Source: Rugamonas apoptosis
GTDB lineage: Bacteria; Pseudomonadota; Gammaproteobacteria; Burkholderiales; Burkholderiaceae_D
Assembly (NCBI RefSeq): GCF_014042355.1
Contig: NZ_JACEZU010000008.1
Span: forward strand, 1-64,000
DNA length: 64,000 nt
Reading direction: 5' to 3'
The notes under the pieces are model-generated. The model searched no databases. It worked only from the letters and a program-made list of their open reading frames with translations, and was not told the origin of the DNA. A program made the position numbers and the translations under genes. Numbering within the stretch: position 1 is the stretch's first letter; the number at the start of each line of letters is the position of its first letter. This document shows, piece after piece, positions 1 to 8,351 of the stretch.

Positions 1-517
1 CGGCCACGCCGGAGACGATGCGCAGCTGCGGGCGCACCACCCAGTCCTGCAGCGCGCGCACCTCGTTGGGGTCCATGCCGGGCGGCGCCTCGACGATGTA
101 GCGGAACACTTCGCCCACGGCCGTCGTTAGCGGTGCCAGGCCCGGTTGCAGGCCAGTCGGCAGGGTCACGTTCTGCAGCTTTTCCAGCACTTGCTGGCGG
201 GCGAAATAGTCGTCCGTACCGTCGGCGAAGGTCAGCGTCACCACGGACAGGCCGCTGATGGTGACGGAACGGAGCTGCGTCTGGTGCGGCACGCCGCTCA
301 TTTCCCGTTCGATCGGCAAGGTGACGGCCCGCTCCACCTCCTCCGGCGCCTGGCCCGGATATTGGGTCACAATCTGCACCTGCACGTCCTGCACGTCGGG
401 GAAGGCTTCGATAGGCAGGTTGTTGAACGCGCGGATGCCGAAGGCGGCCAGCGCCGCCGTCAGGATCAGCACGAACACGCGCTGGGCCAGCACGAAGTCG
501 ATCAGCTTATTGAGCAT
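1..517 (-). CDS. Heavy-metal-type RND efflux pump, CzcA/CusA family (N-terminal part, cut by window edge)
   Basis: This is the first ~172 residues of an inner-membrane proton-driven RND pump that exports cations such as Co, Zn, Cd, Cu or Ag through a tripartite envelope complex. The N-terminus (MLNKLIDFVLAQR) leads into a hydrophobic first membrane helix, followed by the family-typical stretch NNLPIEAFPDVQDVQVQI and PGQAPEEVERAVTLPIE. The rest of the ~1000-residue protein lies beyond base 1. Its start overlaps the adaptor gene's stop by 11 bases, so the three efflux genes form one operon. The metal cannot be told, because the substrate-defining TM4 motif is outside the window. Confidence 0.93.
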   Translation of the reverse strand, partial: MLNKLIDFVLAQRVFVLILTAALAAFGIRAFNNLPIEAFPDVQDVQVQIVTQYPGQAPEEVERAVTLPIEREMSGVPHQTQLRSVTISGLSVVTLTFADGTDDYFARQQVLEKLQNVTLPTGLQPGLAPLTTAVGEVFRYIVEAPPGMDPNEVRALQDWVVRPQLRIVSGVA

Positions 518-1673
518 GCGCCGCCACCTCGGCGTTCAGCAGGAACGCGCCTTCCGTCACCACCCGCTCGCCGCCCGTCAGGCCGGCGTCGGCGTAGCTG
601 GTGTCGTGGCCGCGCAAGGCGATGCCGACGCGGCGCTTCTGGAACGTGCCCGGGTGAACCTCCACGTACACATATTCATAGCGCCCTTCCACGAACAGGC
701 TGCTGTTGGGCAGTTGCACGGCCTTGTGGGCGCCATCGCGCGCCAGGAACGACACGCGGGCGAACATTTCCGGCTTCAGGCGCAGGTCGGCGTTATCCAC
801 CGCGCAGCGCACCTGGATGCGGTGGGTGATCGGGTCCAGCGTCTGCCCTACCCGCTCCACCCTGGCTGGAAATTGCACGCCCGGGTAGGCGTCCGTCTCC
901 AGCGCCACGTCCTGACCGGCGGCGATCGCGCCGGCGCCCCGTTCGGGTACATCCACCACCAGCCACAGGTGGCGCAAGTCCGTCACCACGAACAGGGGGT
1001 TGGGCAGGTCGGGCCGCACTTCCTGACCCGGATTCAGTTGGCGCTCGGCCACCACGCCATCGATCGGCGCGCGCAGGCCGAAGTCGCCGTCGTCGCGGGG
1101 GCCGGCATTCAGGTTAGACAGGCGCTGGGCCGCGCGGCGCGTCTCGGCGCTGGCCTGGGCCAGGTCGGCCTGGGCCGACTCGTAATCCTTGCGCGCCAAG
1201 ACTTCGCCGCCAAACAGGGCTTGGGCGCGCTCATAGGCCATGCGCTTGCGGCCCTCGTCGGCCTGGGCCTTGCGCCAGTCCGCCTGCGCCGTGGCCAGGT
1301 CGGGCGCGTCCAGCGATGCCAGCACGGCGCCACGGCGCACGCTGTCACCCGGTTCGGCCCGCAGCGCCGTCACGCGGCCGGCGATGGGCGAGCTGACGCG
1401 GGCCGTGCGGTTTTCATCGTAGGTGAGGCGGCCGTTGACCGGCTCGGCCACCGGCAAGGCGCCGGCCGCCAGCGCGCTGACCTTGAGCGAGGACCACTGG
1501 GGCGCATTGGCGTCGAAGCTGATGCTGTCGGGGACGGGCTTAGGGGCGGCCGACGGGGCGGATGTAACGGCGTGCGGCGCCTGCGAGGCATGCACAAAAT
1601 GAATGCTGGCGCCCAGCGCGGCCAACACGGCCAGCGCGGCGGCGGCCCGCTTGAAAGATACTTGAGTACTCAT
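507..1673 (-). CDS. RND efflux periplasmic adaptor subunit (CzcB/CusB, HlyD family)
   Basis: Membrane-fusion protein of 388 residues that links the RND pump to the outer-membrane channel in the periplasm. The start MSTQVSFKRA follows a good GGAGGG ribosome site and begins a hydrophobic N-terminal segment. The lipoyl-like half (about residues 75-110, ARVSSPIAGRVTALRAEPGDSV), an alpha-hairpin rich in Ala, Gln and Arg, the second lipoyl half (GLRAPIDGVVAERQLNPGQ) and the beta-barrel are in the usual order. It lies one base after the TolC-like gene and overlaps the pump gene. The length fits CzcB-type adaptors; no His-rich metal-binding extension is obvious. Confidence 0.93.
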   Translation of the reverse strand: MSTQVSFKRAAAALAVLAALGASIHFVHASQAPHAVTSAPSAAPKPVPDSISFDANAPQWSSLKVSALAAGALPVAEPVNGRLTYDENRTARVSSPIAGRVTALRAEPGDSVRRGAVLASLDAPDLATAQADWRKAQADEGRKRMAYERAQALFGGEVLARKDYESAQADLAQASAETRRAAQRLSNLNAGPRDDGDFGLRAPIDGVVAERQLNPGQEVRPDLPNPLFVVTDLRHLWLVVDVPERGAGAIAAGQDVALETDAYPGVQFPARVERVGQTLDPITHRIQVRCAVDNADLRLKPEMFARVSFLARDGAHKAVQLPNSSLFVEGRYEYVYVEVHPGTFQKRRVGIALRGHDTSYADAGLTGGERVVTEGAFLLNAEVAAHAQ

Positions 1674-1674
1674 G

Positions 1675-3009
1675 TTATTTTCCCTCCGAGACGGCCGCCT
1701 GCAAGGCCGCCACTGATTTTGCGTAGTCTGCGCGAGCGGCCAGCGCGTCCAGCTGGGCGCTGCGATAGGTGCGCCGCACATCCAGTAAATCCATGATGCC
1801 CAGCGCGCCACGCTGGAATGCGAATTCGGCCGCGTCAGCCGACTTGCCGGCCGCAGGCAGCAACTGCTCGTCGTCGAGGCGCAGCTTCTGGCCGGCCGTG
1901 CGTACCTGTTCCAGGCTCAGTTCCAGTTCGGCCCGGGCACGCTGGCGCACTTGCTGCAAGCGTTGTTGGGCGCTCTCGAGCGCGACGTCGGCGGCCCGCC
2001 ACTCGCCCTGGTAGGCGTAGCGCACTTGCAGCGGGATTTGCAGGGCGATGCCGAAGCTGTTGCCGCTGCCCTGGGGATTGGCGGCGCTGGTCGGGTAATG
2101 TTCGGCCTGCACCCCGACTGTCACGTCGGCGTTGCGCGCGGCCAGCGCCAGCTTGCGGCCAACTTCGGCCGCCGCCACCCGCGCCTGCGCCGCCACCACG
2201 TCGGGCCGGCGGGCCAGTGCCGCTTGCAGCGCGTCCTCTTCGGCCGCCAGCAATTCGGACTCGGAGCGCACGGCCGGCCACGCGTCCGCCACTTGCAGGC
2301 GCGCCGCCTGTTCCGGCTGGCCGATCACCATGGCCAACGCTTGGCGCGCCGCGTAGCGCTCGGCCCCGGCCTGGGCCGCGTCATTGTGGGCGCGCAGCGC
2401 GTCCACCCGCACCCGCGCCACGTCGGCCGGCGCCAGGTCGCCGGCCTTGAGGCGCTTGCGGGCCGCTTCCACCGTCAGATCGAACAGGCGCGCGCTGTCG
2501 TCCATGATGACAAGCCGGTCTTCAGCCGCCAGCAAGTCGTAATAAGCCTGGCTCACTTGCAGCAGCACCTGGCGCCGCATGTCGCGCGCGTCCTGCACGC
2601 TGGCCGTGGCCAGGCTGGCCGCGTTGGCCACACGCAGCTGGCGCTTGCCGCCACGCTCGATCAACTGGTCGACCCGGATCGCGCTGTCGACGGTCTTGTC
2701 GCGCAGCGCGCCGGCGCCCACGCCCGCATGGGGGTTGATATTGAAGCTTTGCAGGGTAAGCGTGGGGTTGGGCGCGGCGCCGGCTACCGTGACGGCGGCG
2801 TCGGCGCTGGCCGCGTCCAGCGTGGCCAGGCGCAGGTCGATGTTATGGGCCAGCGCCAGCGCGGCGGCCTGGCGCAAGTCCAGCGCCTGGGCGCGCACGC
2901 CTTGCGGCGCCCCTGCCAGCGAGAGGGCCAGCAGCGGCGCCCACAGCGCGGCCGGCAGCCGGGCCAGCGGCGCGCGCGCGGCGGGCTTGGAATGAGCTTG
3001 GTGAGTCAT
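1675..3009 (-). CDS. TolC-family outer membrane efflux protein (CzcC-like)
   Basis: Outer-membrane factor of 444 residues forming the exit duct of the RND complex. The start MTHQAHSKP precedes a long Arg/Ala region and a signal peptide ending near GVRAQA. Two repeated Ala/Gln/Arg-rich coiled-coil OEP halves follow (for example SQAYYDLLAAEDRL in the first and QVRQRARAELELSLEQVRTAGQKL in the second), as in TolC and CzcC. An upstream in-frame extension to 3147 lacks a signal-peptide start and was rejected. It is the first of the three efflux genes, with a single base between its stop and the adaptor start. Confidence 0.92.
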   Translation of the reverse strand: MTHQAHSKPAARAPLARLPAALWAPLLALSLAGAPQGVRAQALDLRQAAALALAHNIDLRLATLDAASADAAVTVAGAAPNPTLTLQSFNINPHAGVGAGALRDKTVDSAIRVDQLIERGGKRQLRVANAASLATASVQDARDMRRQVLLQVSQAYYDLLAAEDRLVIMDDSARLFDLTVEAARKRLKAGDLAPADVARVRVDALRAHNDAAQAGAERYAARQALAMVIGQPEQAARLQVADAWPAVRSESELLAAEEDALQAALARRPDVVAAQARVAAAEVGRKLALAARNADVTVGVQAEHYPTSAANPQGSGNSFGIALQIPLQVRYAYQGEWRAADVALESAQQRLQQVRQRARAELELSLEQVRTAGQKLRLDDEQLLPAAGKSADAAEFAFQRGALGIMDLLDVRRTYRSAQLDALAARADYAKSVAALQAAVSEGK

Positions 3010-3077
3010 GGTTGCGGCAATCGGTAGCGGGCGTCCGCCACACGGGCGGCGCCCCGGTGGTTCGGTGGCGAACGGGG

Positions 3078-3452
3078 TCAGGCCGCCGGCGGCGGCATCA
3101 CGCGCGAGATGCGCGACAGCTTGCCCTGGTCGCAATCCTGCGGCCACAGTTCGACCCTGTCGCCCAGCTTGACGGGCATATCGCCGGGCAGCTCGCCCAC
3201 TTCCACCATCATGCGGCGCGAATGGCGGTAGTCGATGCGTACAAAACGGTGCCGAGCCAGTTCCTCGGCCGGCACGCCGGCCAGGCAGCGCGGCAGCTCG
3301 CTGCGCGGAGTGCTGGCGTCGTAGAAGCCGGAAATCCAGCCGTGGCGGGCGCCGTTCTGCCAGTCCACGTCATGCGCGGCTGGCAGCGGTGCGCACGCGG
3401 CGCACGCGACAGTCGCGGCCAAGGCCAGTAAGGTGAAGGGGGTGGTGTTCAT
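3078..3452 (-). CDS. Small periplasmic lipoprotein, function unknown
   Basis: A 124-residue predicted lipoprotein. The start MNTTPFTLLAL follows GGAG and opens a short signal peptide with a lipobox-like ending around ACAACAPLPAA. The mature part has no catalytic motif I recognise. It contains a basic run (RFVRIDYRHSRRMMVEVGEL), DMPVKLGDRVELWPQDCDQ and a C-terminal SRISRVM, which suggests a small beta-rich domain. It lies 68 bases upstream of the TolC-like gene in the same direction and downstream of the two-component genes, so a role in the metal stress or efflux operon is plausible but inferred only from position. Confidence 0.75.
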   Translation of the reverse strand: MNTTPFTLLALAATVACAACAPLPAAHDVDWQNGARHGWISGFYDASTPRSELPRCLAGVPAEELARHRFVRIDYRHSRRMMVEVGELPGDMPVKLGDRVELWPQDCDQGKLSRISRVMPPPAA

Positions 3453-3682
3453 GTCTGCTCCGCGTAAAGCGCCGGCTGCGGCCGGCGCACACTCGCCACC
3501 CGGTACGGCGGCGCGGACAGATGGTACGGGGCCGCACATTACCGCAACCTTGCGCGGACATTACAAATTGGTAAGGTGGCGCACGGCACCGACGCACCTT
3601 AGGTGGCGGACTTCAGGCCGATGGATGCTGACGACAGGATGCCGGACGCTTGCATCGGGCGGTGGGGATAGAGCAACACCGG

Positions 3683-5044
3683 TCAGGCGGCGGCCGGCAG
3701 CACGATGCGCGCCAGCAGGCCCGGTTGATGGTCGGCCAATTCCAGCGCACCGCCATGCAAGGCGGCCGTGGCCTGCACGATGGACAGACCCAAGCCATTG
3801 CCGGGCAGATTGCGGCTCTGGTCGAGCCGGTAAAAGCGCTCAGTCACCCGGCCCCTTTCCCCGGCCGGTATGCCGGGGCCATTGTCGCCCACGGCAATGG
3901 CCAGCTTGCCCTCACGCGAGCTGGTACTGAGCACAATGGCCGCGCCCTGCCCCGCGTACTTGAGCGCGTTGTCGAGCAGGCTGGCCACGGCGCTGGCCAG
4001 CAGGTTACGGTCACCCAGTACCACGGCCCGCGGCGCCAGCGCCAGCGACAAGCGGGCGCCCACATCCTCCGCGCTCGCTTCATACATCTCGGCCAGGTCT
4101 TCGGCTACGCGGTTCAGGTCCACGTTCTCGAACAGACGCGCACGCACGCCCGATTCGGCCTCGGCGATCTGCAGCAAGCGCTCGAACAGGCGGATCAGGT
4201 CATCGATGTCATCGATCGCATCGCGGGCCGCGCCTTCCAGCGCGCCGGCGTCGCGCGCGTGGCGCAGCGCGTCCTCCAGTTTGCCGCGTATCCGGCCCAG
4301 CGGCGTGCGCAGGTCGTGGGCGATGGCGTCGGACACATGGCGCACGCCATCCATCAGCAATTCAATGTGGTCCAGCATGCGGTTGATGTCGCCGTTGAGA
4401 CGGGCGAATTCATCGTCACCGCGCACGGGAATGCGGCGGCTCAGGTCACCGGCTTCGATCTGCTCAGCCGTGCGACGGATCGCGCCCAACCGGCTCTCGA
4501 TCTGCCCCCGGAACAGCAACGCGCCGAGCACCGTAAACAGTAGCGACAGCACGGCGCCCGATGCCAGCGCGCGCCATACCAGCGCCCGAATGGCCTCCTG
4601 CTCGCTCAAATCGCGCCCCACAATCAGCAGCGAACCATCGGGCAGCAGGCGGCGGTGCAGGCGGGCCGGGGTGATGCGGCCATCGCGCACCACGTCGGCG
4701 CTTTGCAGCGCGCCCTCGAAGCGCCCCGGCCACGCGCTCAGGTTGCCGGCCAGGACGCGCCCATCGCCACGCTGCAGCAGGAAGATCTCGCGGTCGCTGT
4801 CGATGCCGTCGCTGAGCTGGCGCCGCACTTCGATGGCCAGCGCGGCGCTGCTGCGCTCACCACCCGAGGCCAGCAGCCGGTCCGACAGCGCGATGATGCG
4901 GCCGTCGATATTCTGGTCCAGCACGCCGATGGTGCCGACGTAAAACACGGCCGACACGGCCACCATCGACACCATGCCCAGCACACCGTAACCAAGCACC
5001 AGCTTGGCGGCGATCGAATCGCGCAGTTTAAGCATGGCCCGCAT
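3683..5044 (-). CDS. Membrane sensor histidine kinase (HAMP-HisKA-HATPase)
   Basis: Inner-membrane kinase of 453 residues, partner of the response regulator it overlaps. TM1 is at about 15-37, a periplasmic domain spans about 38-157, TM2 is at about 158-180 and HAMP follows to about 232. The HisKA box SDAIAHDLRTPLGR puts the phospho-acceptor at His243. The ATPase region keeps the N box (LLDNALKYA), G1 (GDNGPGIP) and G2 (GNGLGLSIV). The stop of the regulator lies inside its first codons, so the two are translationally coupled. An alternative start three codons in (MLKLRDS) is equally possible. The architecture resembles QseC/CusS-like sensors; adjacency to the efflux genes suggests metal sensing, which is inferred. 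Confidence 0.92.
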   Translation of the reverse strand: MRAMLKLRDSIAAKLVLGYGVLGMVSMVAVSAVFYVGTIGVLDQNIDGRIIALSDRLLASGGERSSAALAIEVRRQLSDGIDSDREIFLLQRGDGRVLAGNLSAWPGRFEGALQSADVVRDGRITPARLHRRLLPDGSLLIVGRDLSEQEAIRALVWRALASGAVLSLLFTVLGALLFRGQIESRLGAIRRTAEQIEAGDLSRRIPVRGDDEFARLNGDINRMLDHIELLMDGVRHVSDAIAHDLRTPLGRIRGKLEDALRHARDAGALEGAARDAIDDIDDLIRLFERLLQIAEAESGVRARLFENVDLNRVAEDLAEMYEASAEDVGARLSLALAPRAVVLGDRNLLASAVASLLDNALKYAGQGAAIVLSTSSREGKLAIAVGDNGPGIPAGERGRVTERFYRLDQSRNLPGNGLGLSIVQATAALHGGALELADHQPGLLARIVLPAAA

Positions 5045-5738
5045 CCGGTGGGCGGGCCGACAGGCAGTAGCCGACGCCGCGCAGCGTGTGGATCAACGCG
5101 CTAGGGAAATCCTTGTCGATCTTGGTGCGCAGGCGGCTGATCTGGACGTCGATCACATTGGTCTGCGGGTCGAAATGGTAATCCCACACGGCTTCCAGCA
5201 GCATGGTGCGGGTCACCACCTGGCCCTCGTGGCGCATCAGGTATTCCAGCAGCCGGTATTCGCGCGGCTGCAGCGCGATGGCATGACCGCCGCGGCTGGC
5301 GCGCATGGCGCGCATGTCCAGCGTCAGGTCGGCCACCTGCAACTGGGCGCTGTCCTGGCCCGGCACGGCACGCCGCAGCAGCGCCTCGATGCGGGCCAGC
5401 AGCTCGGAAAAGGCGAACGGCTTGGACAGGTAATCGTCCGCCCCGCCCCGCAGGCCTGACACGCGCTGCTCGATGTTGGTGAGCGCGCTGACGATGATGA
5501 CGGGCGTCTGCTTGCCCAGCGCGCGCAAGCGCTCGACGATGGCCAGGCCGTCTATCCCGCCCGGCAGCATGCGGTCCATGACGATGATGTCCCATTCGGC
5601 GCCGATCGCGTAATCCAGCCCTTCCTGCCCGGTGGCGCAGGCCGTGACCGTATAGCCGGCCTCGCGCAAGCCCTTGCAGATGTAGCGCGCGGTGTCGGTT
5701 TCGTCTTCAATGACCAGGCAATGCAACGGCGCCTCCAT
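5028..5738 (-). CDS. OmpR/PhoB-family response regulator
   Basis: DNA-binding response regulator of 236 residues. The receiver has the acidic pair in VIEDETD, the phospho-acceptor Asp55 in IIVMDRMLPG, and the conserved Lys in YLSKPFAF. A winged-helix Trans_reg_C domain occupies about 125-228 (LQPREYRLLEYLMRHEGQVVTR, ISRLRTKIDKDF, HTLRGVGYCL). It is the first gene of a two-gene unit with the sensor kinase. By family and neighbourhood it likely controls the downstream RND efflux genes in the manner of CopR/CusR/CzcR, though no operator repeat was identified. Confidence 0.93.
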   Translation of the reverse strand: MEAPLHCLVIEDETDTARYICKGLREAGYTVTACATGQEGLDYAIGAEWDIIVMDRMLPGGIDGLAIVERLRALGKQTPVIIVSALTNIEQRVSGLRGGADDYLSKPFAFSELLARIEALLRRAVPGQDSAQLQVADLTLDMRAMRASRGGHAIALQPREYRLLEYLMRHEGQVVTRTMLLEAVWDYHFDPQTNVIDVQISRLRTKIDKDFPSALIHTLRGVGYCLSARPPDAGHA

Positions 5739-5861
5739 AATGCGTCAAGTGTAATTCACTGGGATCCCGGGCCGGTTTGACCCCGATGCGGGAAATCATA
5801 CAACATCGGGCACGCCAGCAGAACCGGCGCGGCCAGTGCCGCCGACGTCCGGCCGCGTGGT

Positions 5862-6662
5862 TCAGGACCAGGCGTCCAACTCCCCATCCGTGAAGCCGGC
5901 CTGGCGGCGCGCGTCCCGGTTGAACGGGCCGCGCATGGGCGGCGCCTTGTAGCGCACCAGCAGTTCCCCATACGTGGTGACCGGGTCCACGCCCCGTTGC
6001 CGGCACAGGTGGCCATACCAGCGGTTGCCGATGTCCACGTGGCCGATCTCGTCGCGCAGGATGATGTCCAGGATGCCCGCCGCCGCCAGATCGCCGGCCT
6101 GGGCCAGCTTGGCCCGCAGCGGCGGAATCGCGTCCAGCCCCCGCGCCTCCAGCGTGCGCGGCACCAGCGCCATGCGGGCCAGCGGGTCGCCGCAAGTCTT
6201 TTCGACCATTTCCCACAGGCTCGCGTGGGCGGTGAAATCCCCGTAGACGTGGCCCAGGGTGCCCAGGTGGCCCGCCAGCAGCGCGTAATGGATCGCCTCC
6301 TCGCGCGCCACGCGCAGCCAGTCCGTGTAGTACTGTTCCGGCAGACCGGGAAAGCGCCACAGCGCGTCCAGCGCCAGGTTGACGGCGTTGAATTCGATGT
6401 GGGCCAGCGCGTGGATCAGCATGGCGCGTCCTTCCAGCGTCGCCATCGAACGGCGGCCCACGAGGCGCGGCGGCACCAGCTCGGGACGCGCCGGGCGGCC
6501 GGGGACGCCGGCTGGCGCCTCCAGGGCCGCATGCGTATCGAGCGTGCAGGCGCCATCGACGTAGGCTGTCGCCATCGCGGCCACGGCGGCCACCTTGGCC
6601 TGCGGATCGCACTCCAGCAGGCAGCGCAACGCCCACACGCGTAGTTCATTTGGCAAGGCCAT
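5862..6662 (-). CDS. DUF455 family ferritin-like protein
   Basis: A 266-residue cytoplasmic protein of the DUF455 family, whose members have a four-helix ferritin-like fold. The likely diiron ligands are visible as HALAHIEFNAVNLALDALWRF, then VAREEAIHYALLAGHLG (ExxH) and, further on, ILRDEIGHVDIGNRWY (E..H). No substrate is established for the family. The C-terminus (GPFNRDARRQAGFTDGEL) is the common DUF455 ending. It stands alone between the two-component pair and a divergent secreted-protein gene. Confidence 0.88.
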   Translation of the reverse strand: MALPNELRVWALRCLLECDPQAKVAAVAAMATAYVDGACTLDTHAALEAPAGVPGRPARPELVPPRLVGRRSMATLEGRAMLIHALAHIEFNAVNLALDALWRFPGLPEQYYTDWLRVAREEAIHYALLAGHLGTLGHVYGDFTAHASLWEMVEKTCGDPLARMALVPRTLEARGLDAIPPLRAKLAQAGDLAAAGILDIILRDEIGHVDIGNRWYGHLCRQRGVDPVTTYGELLVRYKAPPMRGPFNRDARRQAGFTDGELDAWS

Positions 6663-6854
6663 GCTTCATCCCGATCGCAGAAAAGGGCGCAGTGTATCAA
6701 ACCACCTCGGGGTCGGTGTCGACATGCGTACACGAACCGCGCTGAATACCGGCGGCACTGGTGTATGAATGTTGGCGCTGACCCCGGCGGCAGTTATCAT
6801 GTCAGGTTGCAGTTGAAACCGGTATCGCGTTGTTCATACATTAAGGATATTGTT

Positions 6855-7310
6855 GTGCAAATTTCTACCTCTATTCGTCTCGCGGCGCTGGCCGGTGCGC
6901 TGGCGCTGGGCTTGAATGCCCATGCGGAAAGCTTCGCTTCGTCGGCCTCCAGCGCCGGTTCCGCTTCCAGCGGCAGCATCTCCACTTCGCTGGGCGACTC
7001 CAGCAACAGTTCGTCCGGCGGCCATAAGGTGGCCGATGGCGCCTATCGCATCATCGATATCGCCAACACCCCACAGCGCGAAGGCATGGCCCGCGTGACC
7101 ATGCAGGGCGAGCTGCCAACGCAGCGCGTGGTGCTCGACCTGCCACGCAAGACCTTCGAGCAGCAGCGCCTGGACAAGGGTGATTTCATCTACGCGCAAA
7201 ACCGCAGCTACGGCATCGCCTTCGCCCGCAACGATACGCGCGAAGCGTTTTACCTGGTGCTGGCCGACGACTGGTACGGCGAACTGGCGGCCCGTCCCGT
7301 CGGCATCTGA
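6855..7310 (+). CDS. Small secreted protein of unknown function, paired with DUF2145 gene
   Basis: A 151-residue exported protein. I chose the GTG at 6855, because AAGGA lies 7 bases upstream and it opens a clean signal peptide (QISTSIRLAALAGALALGLNAHA, split here only by the cleavage region). The mature protein starts with a Ser/Ala/Gly-rich low-complexity stretch of about 40 residues. A compact domain follows, with YRIIDIANTPQREGMARVTMQ and FYLVLADDWYGELA. I do not recognise the fold. Its stop is two bases from the next start, so both proteins are probably made together and exported together. Confidence 0.72.
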   Translation: MQISTSIRLAALAGALALGLNAHAESFASSASSAGSASSGSISTSLGDSSNSSSGGHKVADGAYRIIDIANTPQREGMARVTMQGELPTQRVVLDLPRKTFEQQRLDKGDFIYAQNRSYGIAFARNDTREAFYLVLADDWYGELAARPVGI

Positions 7311-7312
7311 GC

Positions 7313-8257
7313 TTGCGCCGCGCACTCACACGGCTGGCCGCTTGCGCGGCGCTGGCCTGCGCGTGCGCTGGTGCCGCGCAGGCCGCCGGCCTGTCGGGCG
7401 CCTCGCGCTTTTGCGACAGCCCGCATGAATTGAACGCGACGGAGCAGGACCACCTGCTGCGTTTCGCCGCCGTGGTACGGGAAGAACTCGATGCCAGCGC
7501 CGGCAGCGTGGCCCTGGTCAGCCGATCGGGCCTGGACTTGTCGCGCTTTGGCATCCGCTATTCCCATGCGGCGCTGGCGTGGCGCGCGCAGCCGGCCGAC
7601 AGTGTTGAGGAACTGAATGCCGGCGCCTGGTCCGCCCGCCAACTGTATTACGCCTGCGACGAAAGCCGTCCCCGCATCTATGATCAGGGGCTGGCCGGCT
7701 TCGCCATGGGCACGGACGATCCGGCCCTGGGCTACATTTCGCTGCTGCGCTTACCGGCCGCCGCCAGCCCTCCCCTGCAGGCGGCCCTGCTGGATAACCC
7801 GCGCGCCCTGCACTTGCTGGCGCAACGCTACAGCGCCAACGCCTATGCCTACGGGCTGGCCTACCAAAACTGCAACCAATGGCTGGTGGAGATGCTGGCC
7901 GTGGCCTGGGCCGGCATGGCGGACGGGGACGACTTGCGCGCGCGCGCCCAGGACTGGCTGCGCGCCCAAGGCTACGCGCCCGAGCCGGTGGACGTGGGCT
8001 CGCGCCTGCTGATGCTGGCGCCATACTTTATCCCGCTGCTCAACCTCGACGACCACCCCGCGCCGGACCGCGATGCCATGCGGCTGCAAGTGAGCCTGCC
8101 GGCCGGTATCGAAACCTTCATGCGCCGGCGCCTGCCCGGCAGCGAGCGGGTGGAAATCTGCCACGACGACAAGCAGGTAGTGGTGCACCGCGGCTGGAGC
8201 CCGGTGGCCGACGGCTGCGTGCCAGGCCCGGACGACCGCGTCGTACCCTTCGACTAA
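7313..8257 (+). CDS. DUF2145 domain-containing exported protein
   Basis: A 314-residue protein with a signal peptide (RRALTRLAACAALACACAGAAQA) followed by a DUF2145 domain. The family is typical of beta- and gammaproteobacteria and has no established function. Visible features are an early Cys (ASRFCDSPHEL), SRSGLDLSRFGIRYSHAAL, and AYGLAYQNCNQWLVEML. Together these Ser/Thr, His, Asn and Cys positions resemble papain-like (NlpC/P60-type) folds, but that is inference. The start is TTG, two bases after the upstream stop, with no good ribosome site, so translation probably depends on coupling. A 21-base degenerate repeat runs across its stop codon. Confidence 0.82.
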   Translation: MRRALTRLAACAALACACAGAAQAAGLSGASRFCDSPHELNATEQDHLLRFAAVVREELDASAGSVALVSRSGLDLSRFGIRYSHAALAWRAQPADSVEELNAGAWSARQLYYACDESRPRIYDQGLAGFAMGTDDPALGYISLLRLPAAASPPLQAALLDNPRALHLLAQRYSANAYAYGLAYQNCNQWLVEMLAVAWAGMADGDDLRARAQDWLRAQGYAPEPVDVGSRLLMLAPYFIPLLNLDDHPAPDRDAMRLQVSLPAGIETFMRRRLPGSERVEICHDDKQVVVHRGWSPVADGCVPGPDDRVVPFD

Positions 8258-8330
8258 GGCGCTTCGCCGTTCGATCAAGGTGGCGCCCTACACGACTGAG
8301 GTGGCGCCATTCGATCGAAGCGGCAGGCCG
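8249..8330 (+). repeat. Degenerate ~21-bp tandem repeat spanning the DUF2145 stop codon
   Basis: Four imperfect copies begin at about 8249, 8270, 8289 and 8310. Each has the pattern TTCGA(C/T)-(T/C)AAGG-(T/C)GGCGCC. The first copy contains the real TAA stop. The following copies continue in frame as Phe/His-Asp-(Gln or stop)-Gly-Gly-Ala. Confidence 0.6.
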
Positions 8331-8351
8331 CGCGACAGACGCTGCGCGCCA

